Assembly (NCBI RefSeq): GCF_964204865.1
Contig: NC_135259.1
Location: 15,324,974-15,388,973, forward strand
DNA from: Styela clava
Lineage: Eukaryota; Chordata; Ascidiacea; Stolidobranchia; Styelidae
Length of the DNA: 64,000 nucleotides
Direction: 5' to 3'
A program made the translations under genes and the position numbers. How positions within the stretch are numbered: the first letter of the stretch is position 1; each line of letters begins with the position of its first letter. This document shows positions 1 through 12,517 of this stretch, piece after piece. The notes beneath the pieces were generated by a model. The model made no database searches, was not told the DNA's origin, and was given only the letters and a program-made list of their open reading frames with translations.

Positions 1-329
1 AGTTAGTTACCTCAGTATCTATAAGGTGGATTTAGATAGAGAGAGAAAGATTTATTTTTTCGTCAACCAAAACCAAATAACAGTCATCAGAATAATAAAA
101 ATAATAACAAGTAGCCTAGGCTAATTAATTACAGAATTAGATATTAATTTATTGATGTTTAAAATAAAAAAAATAACTCACTGCATGCTAACATCAAATC
201 TAATATCTCTGTCTTCCCACAGTCCTGTCATTTTGAATTTTAAATACAGCGGCAACTGTTAGCATAAATGAAGGTCGTTGCCTTATCATGCAAATGAATG
301 CAATGATTACGTAGCGACAGAGCGAAACA
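1..329. other. Gene-free AT-rich stretch
   Basis: No exon, RNA gene or terminal repeat that I can support. Short overlapping ORFs on both strands have no recognisable protein motif. Confidence 0.5.
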
Positions 330-885
330 AGTACAGTTTCAAGTATTTTGTGGCGTCTGGAGCTGCCGCAAAACCATTGCGGGATTTCCAAACCACGGCC
401 GCTAAGACCAAACACACGGCGACTGACTTTTCAGCTGCCACAAACCAATATCGAGCTGCCGTCGTTACGGCAGCAAATCGAATACCACCAATTTTGCTGC
501 CGTAACCACAGCAGGGGTCGGCTGTAATAGCAGCATTGATACCTTGTTAAGTCAACAATGAAAGCAGGGCTGCCCCTGATCTGTTGATGGTGATAAATAT
601 TGGGTGAGTTGGAACCAATGGTTGGAACGTTTTTCTAATGGATACAGTTAAATGAGGATAAACTAAAATATGGTATATGAATTTGTAAATATACCGGTTA
701 TGGCGCCATAAAACCATGGCCGGAGACGGCGTGCTACGTTCGTGACAGGAGCTGCCATGAAGTGGTAAGAACTGCGCCTCGAGCGACGAGTCACAACACC
801 GCGGAACTTTTGAACCGTTTACCTCTGTAAAGCTAGCAGCAAAAAATTGCAAAAAATACCAACGCGTAAAAAAAAATGCTCCCAA
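330..885 (+). repeat. GC-rich interspersed repeat, copy 1
   Basis: This block is much richer in GC than its surroundings and carries repeated GCCGTNGTTACGGCAG-type words. The same sequence recurs in reverse orientation at about 56180-56620, including the segment with the GGCGCCATAAAACCATGG core (about 700-720 here) and the segment that mentions the CGGCAGCAAATCGAATACC word. Several open frames across it exist only because of composition. No transposase motif is visible, so I call it an unclassified interspersed repeat, probably non-autonomous. Confidence 0.6.
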
Positions 886-939
886 TCATTTTAGAAAGAA
901 AGTGTATATTTTGATTATTTTACAATAACAAATGAAGCA

Positions 940-1740
940 AAACAATCATTTAACTACACTGCTCATCTTGTTAATATATAGTAAACAAGCTAAAACGACT
1001 GTAACAGTACATTACAGAATTACATGCTTTGGGAGTTGTTTAAAATGACTGAATTTCCGTCGAATAAGACGTTCATTTCACGAAAACCTCCAATAAAGGC
1101 AGCATCACCTCGACACATTCGACACAACACAATGGGGAAAAATCAAAAATCTTATAGATTCGATTTCATTATAGCAGAACAGTAGAAGCACGTTTCGACT
1201 TGGCCATATATAATACCAAACATACCGTATATTCTTCAATTTTATGAACAAGGTGGACGTAACAAATTAAAAAAAGTTTGTTTTCCAAACTAAATTTGCT
1301 GAATAATTGATCAAATATATTTTTATTTTTGTCATACATAAATATTGTGCGTCTAGTAGTATATATTAGAATAAATGACGGAAAGTATAAAATAACAAAA
1401 AACATTTTACGCACCTCGTGGATTTTTTCAAAATTTAAAAAAATTATCATTTAAAGTGGCGATTTCTCGGAAACCGCCAATAAAGGCAGCACCACGACAC
1501 ATTCGAAGAAAAGCAAATACTTCATAGATTCGATTTCACCATAGCAGAACAGTAGAAGCACGTTTTGACTTGGCCATAAATAACACCAAACATATTTTTC
1601 AATTTTATAAACAATGTAGATGTTAACATATTGAAAGAGTTTTGTATTTCAACTAAATTGACCTAATAATGCCACAATTTTCTCCTTACCTTGTCACACA
1701 TCGATGCTGTATGTTCATTAAAGATAATCGATGTTTTTCA
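940..1740 (+). repeat. Two diverged monomers of the ~372-bp satellite
   Basis: The satellite core (CCAATAAAGGCAGCA) occurs at about 1089 and again at about 1477. The flanking words of the big array at 58-64 kb are also present: a GAACAGTAGAAGCACG stretch, TTGGCCATATATAATACC and the T-rich CTTTGTCACACAT segment. The spacing of about 388 bp is close to the array period of about 372. These two monomers lie 57 kb from the array. Confidence 0.8.
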
Positions 1741-2010
1741 TCTTTTCCGGTCCCGGGGGCAAAAATATGAATAAACCATTGAATAGAGGTTTAATATGAA
1801 AACTTATAGCAACAAAATAATTGTCCTCATTATCTGTGAATATTTACGGGTTTGAATATTGGCAATTTTGTAAAAATTGAAATTTTTGGTAAAATTATGG
1901 AATTTTTGGATTTTTTCCGGTCCCGGAGGCTAAAAAGTGAATTAACCATTGAATAGAGGACTAACATAAGAACATATTTCAACAAGAAAATTGCAGTGAC
2001 ATCCGACGAG
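1740..2010 (+). repeat. Two-copy direct repeat, period about 170 bp
   Basis: The words TCCGGTCCCG and AACCATTGAATAGAGG appear first from about 1746 and again from about 1916, followed in both copies by a related stretch rich in A. It sits directly after the satellite monomers. No coding content is seen. Confidence 0.65.
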
Positions 2011-2135
2011 TTTCGAACTTTTTGAGGTTCGAAAATGTTAAAATATGAAAAAATTGAATTTTTTAAAAAAATATTGAATTATTTCGATTACGCAGTTCTA
2101 TCTTTGTTCGTAGAACAGCTTTTATGTGTTATATC

Positions 2136-3697
2136 CAGCGCCGGATTAACCATTAAACAATACAAGGACGTGCTTAGGGCACCAAGTAAAGAAGGCACCA
2201 CAGAAATTTTTATAGCAGAATTTTATATAGTTTATCGGTGTTTATTTAAAATATTACGAGTTCACCATACGACTCAAACTTCAAAATGTTCGCTTATTTT
2301 TCGTCTTCAAGTATTATATTATCCTTCCTTATCAAAAATAAACACTGAAACCTATTTATTGGATACGAAATGAGCCCATGAGTCGTTTTCTCAAATTGTC
2401 ATTGTTTTTTCTTCCTAGTATTCTGCTTGTTGCTGCATTTTTGTTTAAAAAAATTTCTTTTCTCTTCAACAATTGGACCAATGAACTATTTGGACTATGT
2501 GGCGGTTCCACGATCGCATTTCAACAATCTAGTGGTCAGCGAAGTCGGGAGTTTTTTGATAAGGTAGACCAGGGTGGTCCAAACTCTGTCATGCTGATAC
2601 ATCCCGTGCAGCCCACAGAACAATTTTAGCTTATATTTGTATCTAATATCAGAGCGTTTTTGGGTTTTTTTTTTGGATATTCCAACTGGGGTTAGAATCC
2701 CGAGATTCAAACTCCTTTTTCTAACGCTTTGTGCCTTTATTTTAGTAAAAACACTCCTCTGTTTTTAAACGTGGGCCACGTGACAGTAGTGACGAAACGC
2801 AGAGCCGACTTAACGTCGCGCAATCCAGTTTTTTCCAGTAAGGTCCCAAAATACCAACTTAGACGGACTTGGGGGTTATTTGACGATGACACTAAGCTTG
2901 CTCACGCTGCAAGTTTTTAAATTATTCAAATATAACAATTCGTAATAAAATGATTGTCACAAAAAAGTGGCACAAGGAAAACACGGCGGGTATTTCCTTG
3001 CCCATCACACAGTGTCTGGTTTGATTTCAAGTAATATCTGTCACGAAAGAATATAATTTGAAGCGACATCAAACGCGAGATGCGGAAAATACAACGTTAA
3101 TTTTAGGGAATTAATTTTTAAATAACTGAAGGCTTTATATATCTTCTTTAAAAGAACGCCATCTATGCAACATAATAATGGTCTGATTAGAACGGTATTA
3201 AATTAAAAGTCAGTAAACTCGCGATATTTCGATCGCTTTTGGATTTTCTCCGACTTGCGAGACCTCCTCAAAAGTGTTTGCGGTCCTTCAACCTAGCAAC
3301 CTTGAACCACCCTGAGGTAGATTACTAGGTACCGGTAAAATTGCAAACTACAGTTGTGACTCGTATGCTTTGGTATTTCGATTCCCGTTGAGACTGGAGG
3401 CATGAATCATTATTGTCACACTCCTTCAGGATTAGAGCTTAACCGTTATATCGGCCCGATGTTGTGTGTTTGCCGATATATCATATCGGCAGTAAACGGC
3501 CGATGTCTATATCGGCTATATATAACAGTTAAAAAATCTAAAAATGTTCGTAAAAGTTGTTTTATTTACTGTTGGTTGTGATTCTTTTTATTGGATATTA
3601 CACTTATGTGGTTTATTGTTTTTATAATTAAATTACACGTAAGGGGGCATCAAAGTCTTCAGTGCTTAGGGCACCAAAGGGGCATAATCCGCCCCTG
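2136..3697. mobile_element. Non-autonomous hAT-type transposon with perfect 8-bp target duplication
   Basis: The left end reads CAGCGCCGGATTA and the right end reads TAATCCGCCCCTG, an inverted match typical of hAT elements that start with CAG and end with CTG. The 8 bases GTTATATC flank both sides exactly (2128-2135 and 3698-3705). The subterminal word GTGCTTAGGGCACCAA is present near both ends in direct orientation. The interior has no intact transposase and is interrupted by a second hAT at 2570-3314. Confidence 0.85.
2570..3314. mobile_element. hAT element nested in the 2136-3697 element
   Basis: Ends are CAGGGTGGTCCAAAC and TTGAACCACCCTG, inverted relative to each other. Flanks are AGGTAGAC (2562-2569) and AGGTAGAT (3315-3322), an 8-bp target duplication with one mismatch. 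No coding capacity is seen. Confidence 0.8.
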
Positions 3698-3705
3698 GTT
3701 ATATC

Positions 3706-4140
3706 GCAGGGTTACACCATCTACCTAGAGCCAAAATTAAGCACTAGATTCAAAGGTTATTTTGGGGGTGTACTTATTTAAACAACAGCAGAAACGCAAG
3801 ATCAAAATGAGGAAAAAATGACAGAAAATTCTCTTCCACACTCCAATTTTTTATCCGCACAAGTTTTATTAGAAGTCGTTTTAAACAAGGTTGCTTGTAG
3901 CCACGAAATCTCATAAGGCCATGGAAAGCCACACGCACAGGCAACCACTAAAGTATAAGAAGCTACAATGAAAGGTAGACACAATACAACATTAAACATC
4001 CAGCATTCGACATTTTTAACAGGAAACAACAACCGAAGGGCGTCTGCGCCTATTCAATGAGAGATGCAGCACACCTACCTCAATATGTGCGTAACATATT
4101 AATCACTAGACAACATAAACACATACTTTTAACCAAATTA
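3706..4140. other. Gene-free stretch before the duplicated arm
   Basis: No recognisable exon or repeat terminus. It ends where homology with 30245 (reverse orientation) begins. Confidence 0.4.
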
Positions 4141-4792
4141 AAATGGGAACAGGGAGGTACTATCAAGTTGTGCAATGGTCTCTCTCGATTCATGAAAAGA
4201 GATCGATTACGTTAGGAATAATTGATTCTTCTTAGCAACCTGGAAAGAGCTGCAAAATACCATAACACAAGCATGGTTATTTTTATTCGGCTACATTGCA
4301 TATATGTTGTGCGTATTTCATCTGCAAACTGTTTCAACTTCGCAGCACAAAAAAGCTAAAATAAATTTACTTGACTCGCAAAATGAAAAGATTTAGGCGC
4401 GACTGAACTTCAAGTGCTTCCGTAAAATGTTGCGAAATTAGGAAATAGTTATCCATCAATCATGCTGCTTCCGGCGAATCCAATATCACTTTGAATTATT
4501 GAGCAAGGAAGTGTCTGGGGAAAAAGAGGTATTTCATTCAATGAAAAGATAGTATGTTCGTTCCATTTCTTCGTCAAGTGCGAAGAGAGTTTGAACTTCA
4601 ATCTTGTATGCCTATGTAGAGCAGGTTCGTGCGTATTTCTTGTTGTTGTTGTGACAAATTACTTGGTACTATATATCATAGTTGTTTTGAGATATCGTTG
4701 TGTTGTGGGTATATTCAATTCCAATATAAGATTAGTATAAAATTATCTTTAAATCACCTCATAAGTATTAAGTCATCAGAGCATCAGATACG

Positions 4793-4965
4793 GTGACCGT
4801 ACATTTGAACCCACGTACATTTGAACCCATGTCTATATCCGCGGGTTCAATCAATATGCGGATGCTGAAACCCATGGGTTAGGGTTAGGATGGGTTCAAC
4901 TATCCGTACAACAAAAAAATTTCCATAGGTGCAATAGTATGCAGGTGCAATTGTCATGGGCGACG
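4793..4965 (+). repeat. MITE family 1, truncated copy
   Basis: It starts GGTGACCGTACATTTGAACC and contains the internal GGGTTAGGGTTAG and GCAATAGTATGCAGGTGCAA words that are shared with 12290-12490 and with 58263-58468 (reverse). The far terminal repeat is missing, so this copy is 3' truncated. Confidence 0.75.
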
Positions 4966-6202
4966 ACAATATTGATACGCGCTATATGCCTTCATGCAGC
5001 GTTTGAAGTTGAAACTTTTATGGTTGCATCAGATTTTTTCCTACGTTTTTTTTTAATCTTATGCACCGTATCTTGTTCAATGTCAGCTCGCTTTTCCCAT
5101 CTGTGTAGCCTACAATGTCCAAGTAGACTGGAAAAGAAAACAGTGCCACGTTAATTTTGAAAACAAAGGCATGACTTCAAAGTTCACATCGCGAAGAGCA
5201 ATGCAACGATACATATTTGATGGATTTGTGTTCATGAGCCGAACTGAGCTGATTGAATTATTTTTGACCGTGTCCATAGTTATCCATACCTGTAATAATG
5301 TGTAAAAATTTTCATATATTTCAATTTCGCACATATGCAGCTGTTTAGAAGATTTTTCAAATTTATAACTGTGTTATAGATATCAAAATGTGAGTTTCCG
5401 GTAATCGGGATACTTTCATTCTGCCGTCACGCCAGATTTTTTTCCCACCGATTCGACATTTTGTGACGCCTATCGCTTCCATAGTAAGCACTTGCAATAG
5501 ATGTTTCTACAAGCATCGCCTTCCTTGTTTCTTCCCCAATTGTTATCTAAGATTGCAAGATGTCAACGCAGACGTAACAATTGATATTTTAACACCCGGT
5601 CAGATACTTTTTTTTACTCAAGCATGGTTTTGAACATATAGCTCTATTATTTTTTGCAAGGATACTTAGTTCAGTTTCAATTATTGAAATTTAGTCCCGA
5701 CAAATTGCAATATACTAGGCCAAAATTATCTGTCAGTACTTTCAAATTGCAGTTTGTCAAATGTTATTAATCATAACATAATGATTATAAAACATGTTAA
5801 CCAAGTTATGCCGACTAGCGAAAAGACTCTTAAAATAAGCATTATAAAGTATAGCTTGGGCAGAATTTTTCTGGAGTCAAGCGTCGGAAACGACGTCCAT
5901 ATTGTACGAGGAACCCCGGGAAGTTTCAAAACGTTAAAGTATATGTTTAAACCCGCTAAATGCTAAATGTACTAATTTATAATTTTATAATGTGTAAATA
6001 TAATTTGTACTGTACGAAATGCATTCAATGCAACGTGCTTATGATATCGGGGCTTATATTTGAGGTTTTCCATTTAACTATTTATGAGATTACGGATATA
6101 CAAGGTTCGTATGACTACAGAGAAGTTGACTGATTCAATAAAAAATATTCATGGTTGTCCCTAGTCGGTCAAGGCATGACCATCTAGGCCCTAGGGCATA
6201 GC

Positions 6203-7363
6203 CATAGGTTCTCAAAGTGGTCCGTACAAAGCCCCAGGACTCCGCAAGAGAAACCCAGGGGTTCCGCGAGCTATTCGATTACTTTTCAAAAATACTGATC
6301 AATTTTGTAACTGTTCAAAGAAGCAATAACAGCTTTGATAAAATCTGACAACAGTATAGCCTCGAAATATGGCAAAGAGGCGGAATTAAAAAAATGACAT
6401 CATTTATAAGAACGAGCGCAGCCAGAATTCATAAGAGGGAGGTGGTTCAAAATTGGAATCGAAAAATTACCCCACAACATTCTTCGCGATTAAAAAAACG
6501 TATAACGAGATTTCTGTTGCGTAAAATATTTGCGTCGTATTTTTGCGATCTTGGGATTTGTCAAACTTGATTTGTTCTTTCGCATTTGATATTATTTTTA
6601 AGCAAGATATCGCCGTTTAAAATATCACAATGTATAGGCAAAACACGAATTGCATTCGGCTCCGTCGGTAGTTTCAGAATGAAAAAAGGGTACATCGCGG
6701 ATCGCGCGCACAATTGATGGCGTTTCGATTTCGCAGTTACTACGATGAAAACCTAACATAACACCAAATTTTGTGATTCACAATGTCTACAAAAGCGTTT
6801 TCAATCCTAGGTGAGTCCGCTGAAATCAAACGTGTAATCTCCCATTTTGGGTTTTAATATTCTAGAATGCCGCTTTTCAATCAAGAAATTTGAGTTGCGG
6901 AATTACCTCTTTATTAATTATTATTTTTAGCATTTCGCCGCCGATGACTATAATATTGTAACATGTTTTTCACATTGAACTCAAAATTACCCACGAGAAC
7001 AAAAAAGCAATTAACGTCGTCATTGTGTTACAGTACAAGTATATGCCGAATAAAATTTTTGATTTAGGGAGAATAAACACCGGAGAACAAAAGAGAAAAG
7101 ATTCGACCCCTAATTTATTAGTATGTTTGTCAAATGTCAAATTTACAGCTTTAGTATATATAATTTATGTTTGAAATTTAGATTTATTTATGACTTTTAT
7201 TAACCCTATTAAAAAGGTTCGGCATTTAAATTGAGTAAAGTACTTTTAACTTGCTCAGGAATATTAATCTGAAAGTAACAATTTTAACATTTATTTTGGG
7301 GTTCCGTGAATAATAGTCAACATTTTCATGGGCTCCGCAACACCAAAAGTTTGAGAACCCCTG
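6203..7363. mobile_element. Non-autonomous hAT element (CATAGGTTCTCAAAG / TTTGAGAACCCCTG ends)
   Basis: The left end CATAGGTTCTCAAAGTGG pairs with the right end AAAGTTTGAGAACCCCTG, the classic hAT pattern. The target duplication is hard to place because CTAGGGCAT occurs on both sides. The corresponding site in arm 2 (about 27410-27425) lacks this element. About 1.16 kb, with no intact transposase. Confidence 0.75.
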
Positions 7364-7371
7364 ATCTAGGG

Positions 7372-8009
7372 CATGAGTCACCAAACTACGGCACGCGGGC
7401 CGAATCCGGTCCGTTTTCGCGATTCTGAATGCTATTCGTTAGTTTTTGGTCGTGATTCATAAATTTTGGTATAAATCAAATAAGTCAATTATTATTTTTC
7501 CCTTTTTAGTAGTTGTAGTTTTATCGCAGTAATCAAAAATTGTCTAGAAATAGCTGTGATAAAATAGGGTAAAATTTTCTATACCGAAACGCAGCGTTTC
7601 TGCGAAGGATGCACTCGTGGCGCGTGCTTCCGGCGAGTCTGTTGCTGTGTACGTTTCGCGTGCTAAGATAAACGTCGAACGTGCATTTTGCGCTAATAGT
7701 ACAAGTCAGATTAACTTTTGTACTGCTTACATGCGGACATTCATGACAGCAGTTGTTATGTTAACAGCTAACTAAGGATAGTTGTCATTGTATATTTGTT
7801 CTGCTATGATGTTCTTGATCTATATTCTGTGATATAGAATTCAATATTTAAGACTTCCAAAATGTAGAATTTATATTGTTGAATAAATTGAAAAGATTTT
7901 CCAACTTTTGAGAATTTATTGTATTGCATTGACAAAAATATTTGTCCGACCCGTTTCAACACAGTTTGAATCATACCTGGCCCGCGGTCAAAAAGTTTGG
8001 TGACCCATG
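7372..8009. mobile_element. hAT element adjacent to the previous one
   Basis: The left end CATGAGTCACCAAACT is followed by CGCGGGCCGAATCCGG, and the right end is CCCGCGGTC...AGTTTGGTGACCCATG, an inverted match. Flanks are ATCTAGGG (7364-7371) and GTTTAGGG (8010-8017), 6 of 8 matching. It lies back-to-back with the 6203-7363 element, and the pair is absent from arm 2. Confidence 0.75.
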
Positions 8010-8262
8010 GTTTAGGGTTATGGCACCTGATTTGATTTTTATCAAACTAGTGTGGCTTTTTCGTTAATAGATCTATATCTCTCGGATTTATGGGCACCAA
8101 TTTTTAATGATTGATGATGATTTTAGTTCTCAAACTATTTGAGCGTGGAATAGTTTTAATTGTCTTCTAGTCACTCACTGTTCTGTGAGTGATATTGCAC
8201 ATCTGTCCATCTCTAAGATTTAATAGTGATTAATATTATTGATAATTCAGATAGAAGCTGAT

Positions 8263-11200
8263 ATGGAGTATCGGGTATATTCTACCCGGTGGGCTTTTAT
8301 AACAATAACTTCGATTAATGTATTTAGCGTTGTTTTCATGACGTACTGCTATGCAGGTATAAATGACGTTATCACGGCTTATTTCCAAACCACGCCATTT
8401 TTAATCGACCTTCTCGCGACATGGGCAATATTTATGACTGCTGTTGGCCTTGTTGTGTTGGCTTTATTCAAAGATAGCTTTGGCCTAAGAAATCAAGTTC
8501 TGTCAACGATTGTCTGCACGATAATAGGATCCATTGTTGGAGCAATTGGTTTCAGCAACAGGTGAGTTGTTACTGATTGCCAACATGCAATGTTTGTTTT
8601 TTTGAATTTCGTACAGGATAACCCAAAAAAACTGAACCTATATTTTTTATTATTACGTCTATGAAAATGGAGAAAAATTATTCAATTCTGTTTACACTCA
8701 AAGTTCTGTTTGTGTATGATGAACCCAAAAGTTTTAGGACTGTAAGGCTTTTTACACAAAAGATATGTTTGTACCAGTTTATGATCCAAAAGACCTTCTG
8801 GTCGTTGAGTCAGACTTCTGTCTGTTGCGAAAAATTGCCAATCACTCGCATGCACACATTGGGATTTCCCTGGTGTTATCGGCAATTGCAGCGCTGAGTT
8901 CACCATTTATTTGAGAATTGTTCTGATACACATTGCCCTTCGAATATATACACAGATCATAATCTTCAAGCCTGACGAATGCGGTACCCACCCGATTGCT
9001 GCTGCACTGCTAATCAGTCTTTTCTGAAATCGCTTTCTCAGCCAGTCAAGGGTGTGGTTTGATGTGTAAAGATCGCCTCGTCTTGATGAAACCACTGGAC
9101 ATCTCGATCCATCCTCCTTATCGTCCAGCACTTTTTAAGCACCGACACTTAACGTGCTGTATTCAACATTTGAGTTTCTTCATTTTCGTCTTCAGACCAA
9201 TACAATTTAGCCATGTTTGGAACTATATACCCACCATTTAATGAGTGTAACGGTATTTGTAAGACGCGCAAGTAAAAGATATACATCATTACTTATCGAT
9301 CTTAAGATCGGTAAGTATGTTGATAGGTATTTGTCTGTCTGTCTGTTAGACACTTTCGTATGTTACGCGATGTCTCACGAAAGCGAGGTTGAATCTGCCC
9401 AAAATTTTGCATGTGCATTCATTATATCTCGGACCTTTTGATTTTGAATGAATTATGCCGTATAATTAGCGAGTTATTAATCAATTAGCGATGGGACACA
9501 CGGTGTCGCTGTGGAGTAAGAGCGGATGATTCGAAACCGCAGTTTCTGTTTTGGGGGGTCCCCTAACTTTCGATCGACAAGTCTTCGGTCCCTGACCGAT
9601 ATTTTCGTTTTTGATATTGATATGTCCCGGCAGCAGAAAATGCGCTTCAGCAGAAACCCAAGTAAGTAGTAGATACTTTTGCGGAACTAATGCCCAGATT
9701 TCTGCAACTTTTGGGTATAATCATACACAAACAGCAATTCGGGTACCAATAAAATTGTGGATTATAGTAGATTATGGTTGAAGAAGTTACAGTATTGATG
9801 GGTTTTGTTTTGGGGGTCATCCTATATCCTCGTATTCTATCAAAAGAAAACGAGAATATCGGTCAGAGACCGAAGACTTATCGATCGAAAGTTAGGGGAT
9901 CCCCAAAACAGCGCTCTTACTCCATAGTGACACCTTGTGTCCCATCACTAATTAATTAATAACTCGCTAATTATACGACATAATTCATCCAAAATCAATA
10001 GGCTTCTGGTCCGACATATGATGAATGCACATGCAAAATCTGGAGCAGATTCAATCTCGCTTTTGTGAGATATCGCGTGAATCTAACAGACAGACAGGCA
10101 TACAGACAAATACCTATCGATCTTAAGATCGACAAGTAATTAGCAATAGATAGAATACGGTAATATAAAAAACATGTTACTTATACAAGCGCATTATAGT
10201 TTAAAAGCCTATCTCGATCCTTGGGAACTGCAAATAATGTTTTGTATATTTTAGAAAATGGTTCTATATCGTGTTGAGCGGTCAAACATTCTTCGGAATT
10301 TCTTCTGCAATTATCTTTATCATTCAAATTGTACTCCCTGCAAATTGGTTTCCAGTGCATGAAACAGCGACGGTCATTGGTGTGTTTTGGGCGTCATGGT
10401 CTCTGGGACAAGCAGCAGCAGCTGGAATATTACCATTCGTAATTGGTTCACTGGACGCGACTGAAGCGGAATTTACTTTTTTGAAAGTTAAATGGACATT
10501 TCTGATTGTAAATGGTGGCATTGCGTTTCTACATGTATTAACAGGCATATTGTCCTGGTATTATCTGGCAGACCATCCACCTAGTTCTCCGAGTGCATCA
10601 CAGCAATACATTCTGGAACGAAATACCAACCAAAAACCGTCCATTACTGAATTGCTAATTTCCAATATCAAACTTATTTTGAAAATTCATCGTAATCGCG
10701 AATATATTCTCATCACACTAGCCCATTGCCTTTCCACCTCAGTAGTGGTTTTGACAAAAATATTGGTCGCATCTGTTTTCTTGGATACATTCAGCAACAT
10801 AACTGACGATGACGTAGCTTGGATTCGCCTAATTGGATTGTTGGCTTCTGCTCCTGCTTCAGTTGTAATTGGAAAGATCACCGATGAGACAAAGAAATTT
10901 AAAGAGCTGACATTGACAGGTATCTCAGAGGGTAATAATTGTGTGGCATGCATTATTTTACATTGTGTTGTGTTGTTTCATTGACTAATATAAGTGAAAG
11001 TGCAGTTATACAATACAATATAACTGATCACGACCTAAAGAAAAATCGACATAGAAGATAATTTGATTGAACGCCAGTGCATAGTAAAACTGTCATCAAA
11101 CAAAAAAATATTTGAATTGTTTTTGCTCAAAAATTTATCAAATTGATTTTTCGCTTCTTTCTTTCATACTCATTATTTGATTTGTCTGATAATGACAATT

Positions 11201-11746
11201 TTTGTTTGGTATTCCATACTTTTAAAAACAGTTCTTCAATGACAGCCCTAGTGCATTGTGAGTAAGTTTCATTAAATTTATTCCATGTACTAAATTAAAT
11301 AAATAAATAGTTAAGTAATACATCTTTTATATTTCACAGCTCACATTTGTTTGACCATAGCGGGAGCGGGAATCGTCGTTGGTCATCGCTACAAAAATTT
11401 TGTTTGTCTTGCCGTCTTATATCCAGTTACAATGGTTTTTGGAATGTTTTCCAAAGTTACAATTACTGAACTTATGATTGAAACAACATATCCAACGAAC
11501 AAGATTATTTTGATGGCATCACAATACTTTGTGATTGACGTGGGAACTTCCGTGTTCACGTCTATTACTCGATATACTTTACAGACTTTTGGGGTTCTAG
11601 CTGCAGTCAGTATACTCCTTGCTACATGTGCAATATCAGTATTACTCCTCGTTGCTGTTAGACCGCATTACAAAAGATTAAACATGGATATGGCTGAGGA
11701 ACTAGAAGATGAAACACAAACACTTTTGCAGGAAGGACAGTATTGA
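8263..11746 (+). CDS. FLVCR/SLC49-like MFS transporter, copy A (3 exons, 456 aa)
   Basis: Exons 8263-8561, 10255-10919 and 11340-11746 join with consistent phases (2, then 1) into 456 codons plus stop. The start is the ATG of MEYRVYSTRW, shared with copies B and C. Exon 1 encodes about three membrane helices, exon 2 about five, and exon 3 about four, giving the 12 helices of a major facilitator protein. The GQTFFGISSA segment, NWFPVHETAT and the helix-rich GVFWASWSLGQAAAAG resemble the FLVCR/SLC49 family (GQ..., NWF..E.AT, SLG). Those relatives export or import small molecules such as haem or choline, but the substrate here cannot be read from sequence. An AATAAA-like signal lies about 200 bp after the stop. 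Copy A is the most diverged of the three full copies and has a large repeat in intron 1. Confidence 0.85.
9296..10140. mobile_element. Foldback (palindromic) element in intron 1 of copy A
   Basis: About 9296-9640 reads from ATCGATCTTAAGATCGG through GATAGGTATTTGTCTG, TAATTAGCGAGTTATTAAT and TTTCGATCGA. About 9830-10140 repeats the same words in reverse complement and ends with GATCTTAAGATCGA. The two arms of about 310-340 bp surround a loop of about 190 bp. A single half-unit occurs at 50405-50700. No coding capacity is visible. Confidence 0.8.
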
Positions 11747-12289
11747 CATAAAATATAAATTCAATTCAACATAAATTCCACCGGTCTTAATATTCTACGG
11801 CGATAATTCAGGTTTTCTGAATCACCATAATGTATAACTAACTATCTTGCATTGTAAAGATGTTACTTTTTTTTAACACAATCTAATTTTAATTTATCAA
11901 TCTTCATTCAATTTAAAATCATTTAATGTTCACTTAATAATTCAATTGATAATAAATGTATCACTGTTGAAAGAATTCGAGCTATTATACCATGTCATTT
12001 TTAGACATTCGCCGATGTCTTTAGAAATAATGAATCGCCTCATACAGTGACTCCTTGTATCAATGTGAGAGGTGGGTATTAATCGCTTCAAGTCGTCGTT
12101 TTGGTTTTCCTGACCCGGTTGCTGTGACTAGGTTCTATTATAAATTAAAACTTCAAGGCAGCGAATGCATTATAAATTCATATTTCCCCACGAATCCTAA
12201 AATTAATCTCCAAAAGTGACGCTCATTTTAGTATCCCTAGGATTTTCTGATTTTCCTCTTGTTTATATTAGTTTGTCCATACAGATATG

Positions 12290-12490
12290 TTTATAATGGT
12301 GACCGTACATTTGAACCCATGTGTATATCAGCCGGTTCAATCTATATGCGGGTGCTAAAACCATGGGTTAGGGTTAGTATGGGTTCAAATATCCGTAAAA
12401 CAAAAAACAGTTCCTCAGGTGCAATAGTATACAGGTGCAATTGTCATGGGTTCAAATGTACAAGGGTTCAAATGTAATGGAACCGTTTAT
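12290..12490 (+). mobile_element. MITE family 1, full-length copy
   Basis: Terminal repeats GGTGACCGTACATTTGAACC and the inverse of CGGTTCCATTACATTTGAAC bound about 190 bp. TTTATAAT flanks both sides, suggesting an 8-bp target duplication. The interior has GGGTTAGGGTTAG, a telomere-like word that is part of the element. Confidence 0.8.
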
Positions 12491-12517
12491 AATTTCATGC
12501 TGAACAAGTTACATGAC

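Noticed and set aside
10324-10953. Antisense frames over transporter exon 2 (also 16818-17447 and 25883-26461)
   Set aside because: They recur in all copies only because the sense exon is conserved; they have no independent features.
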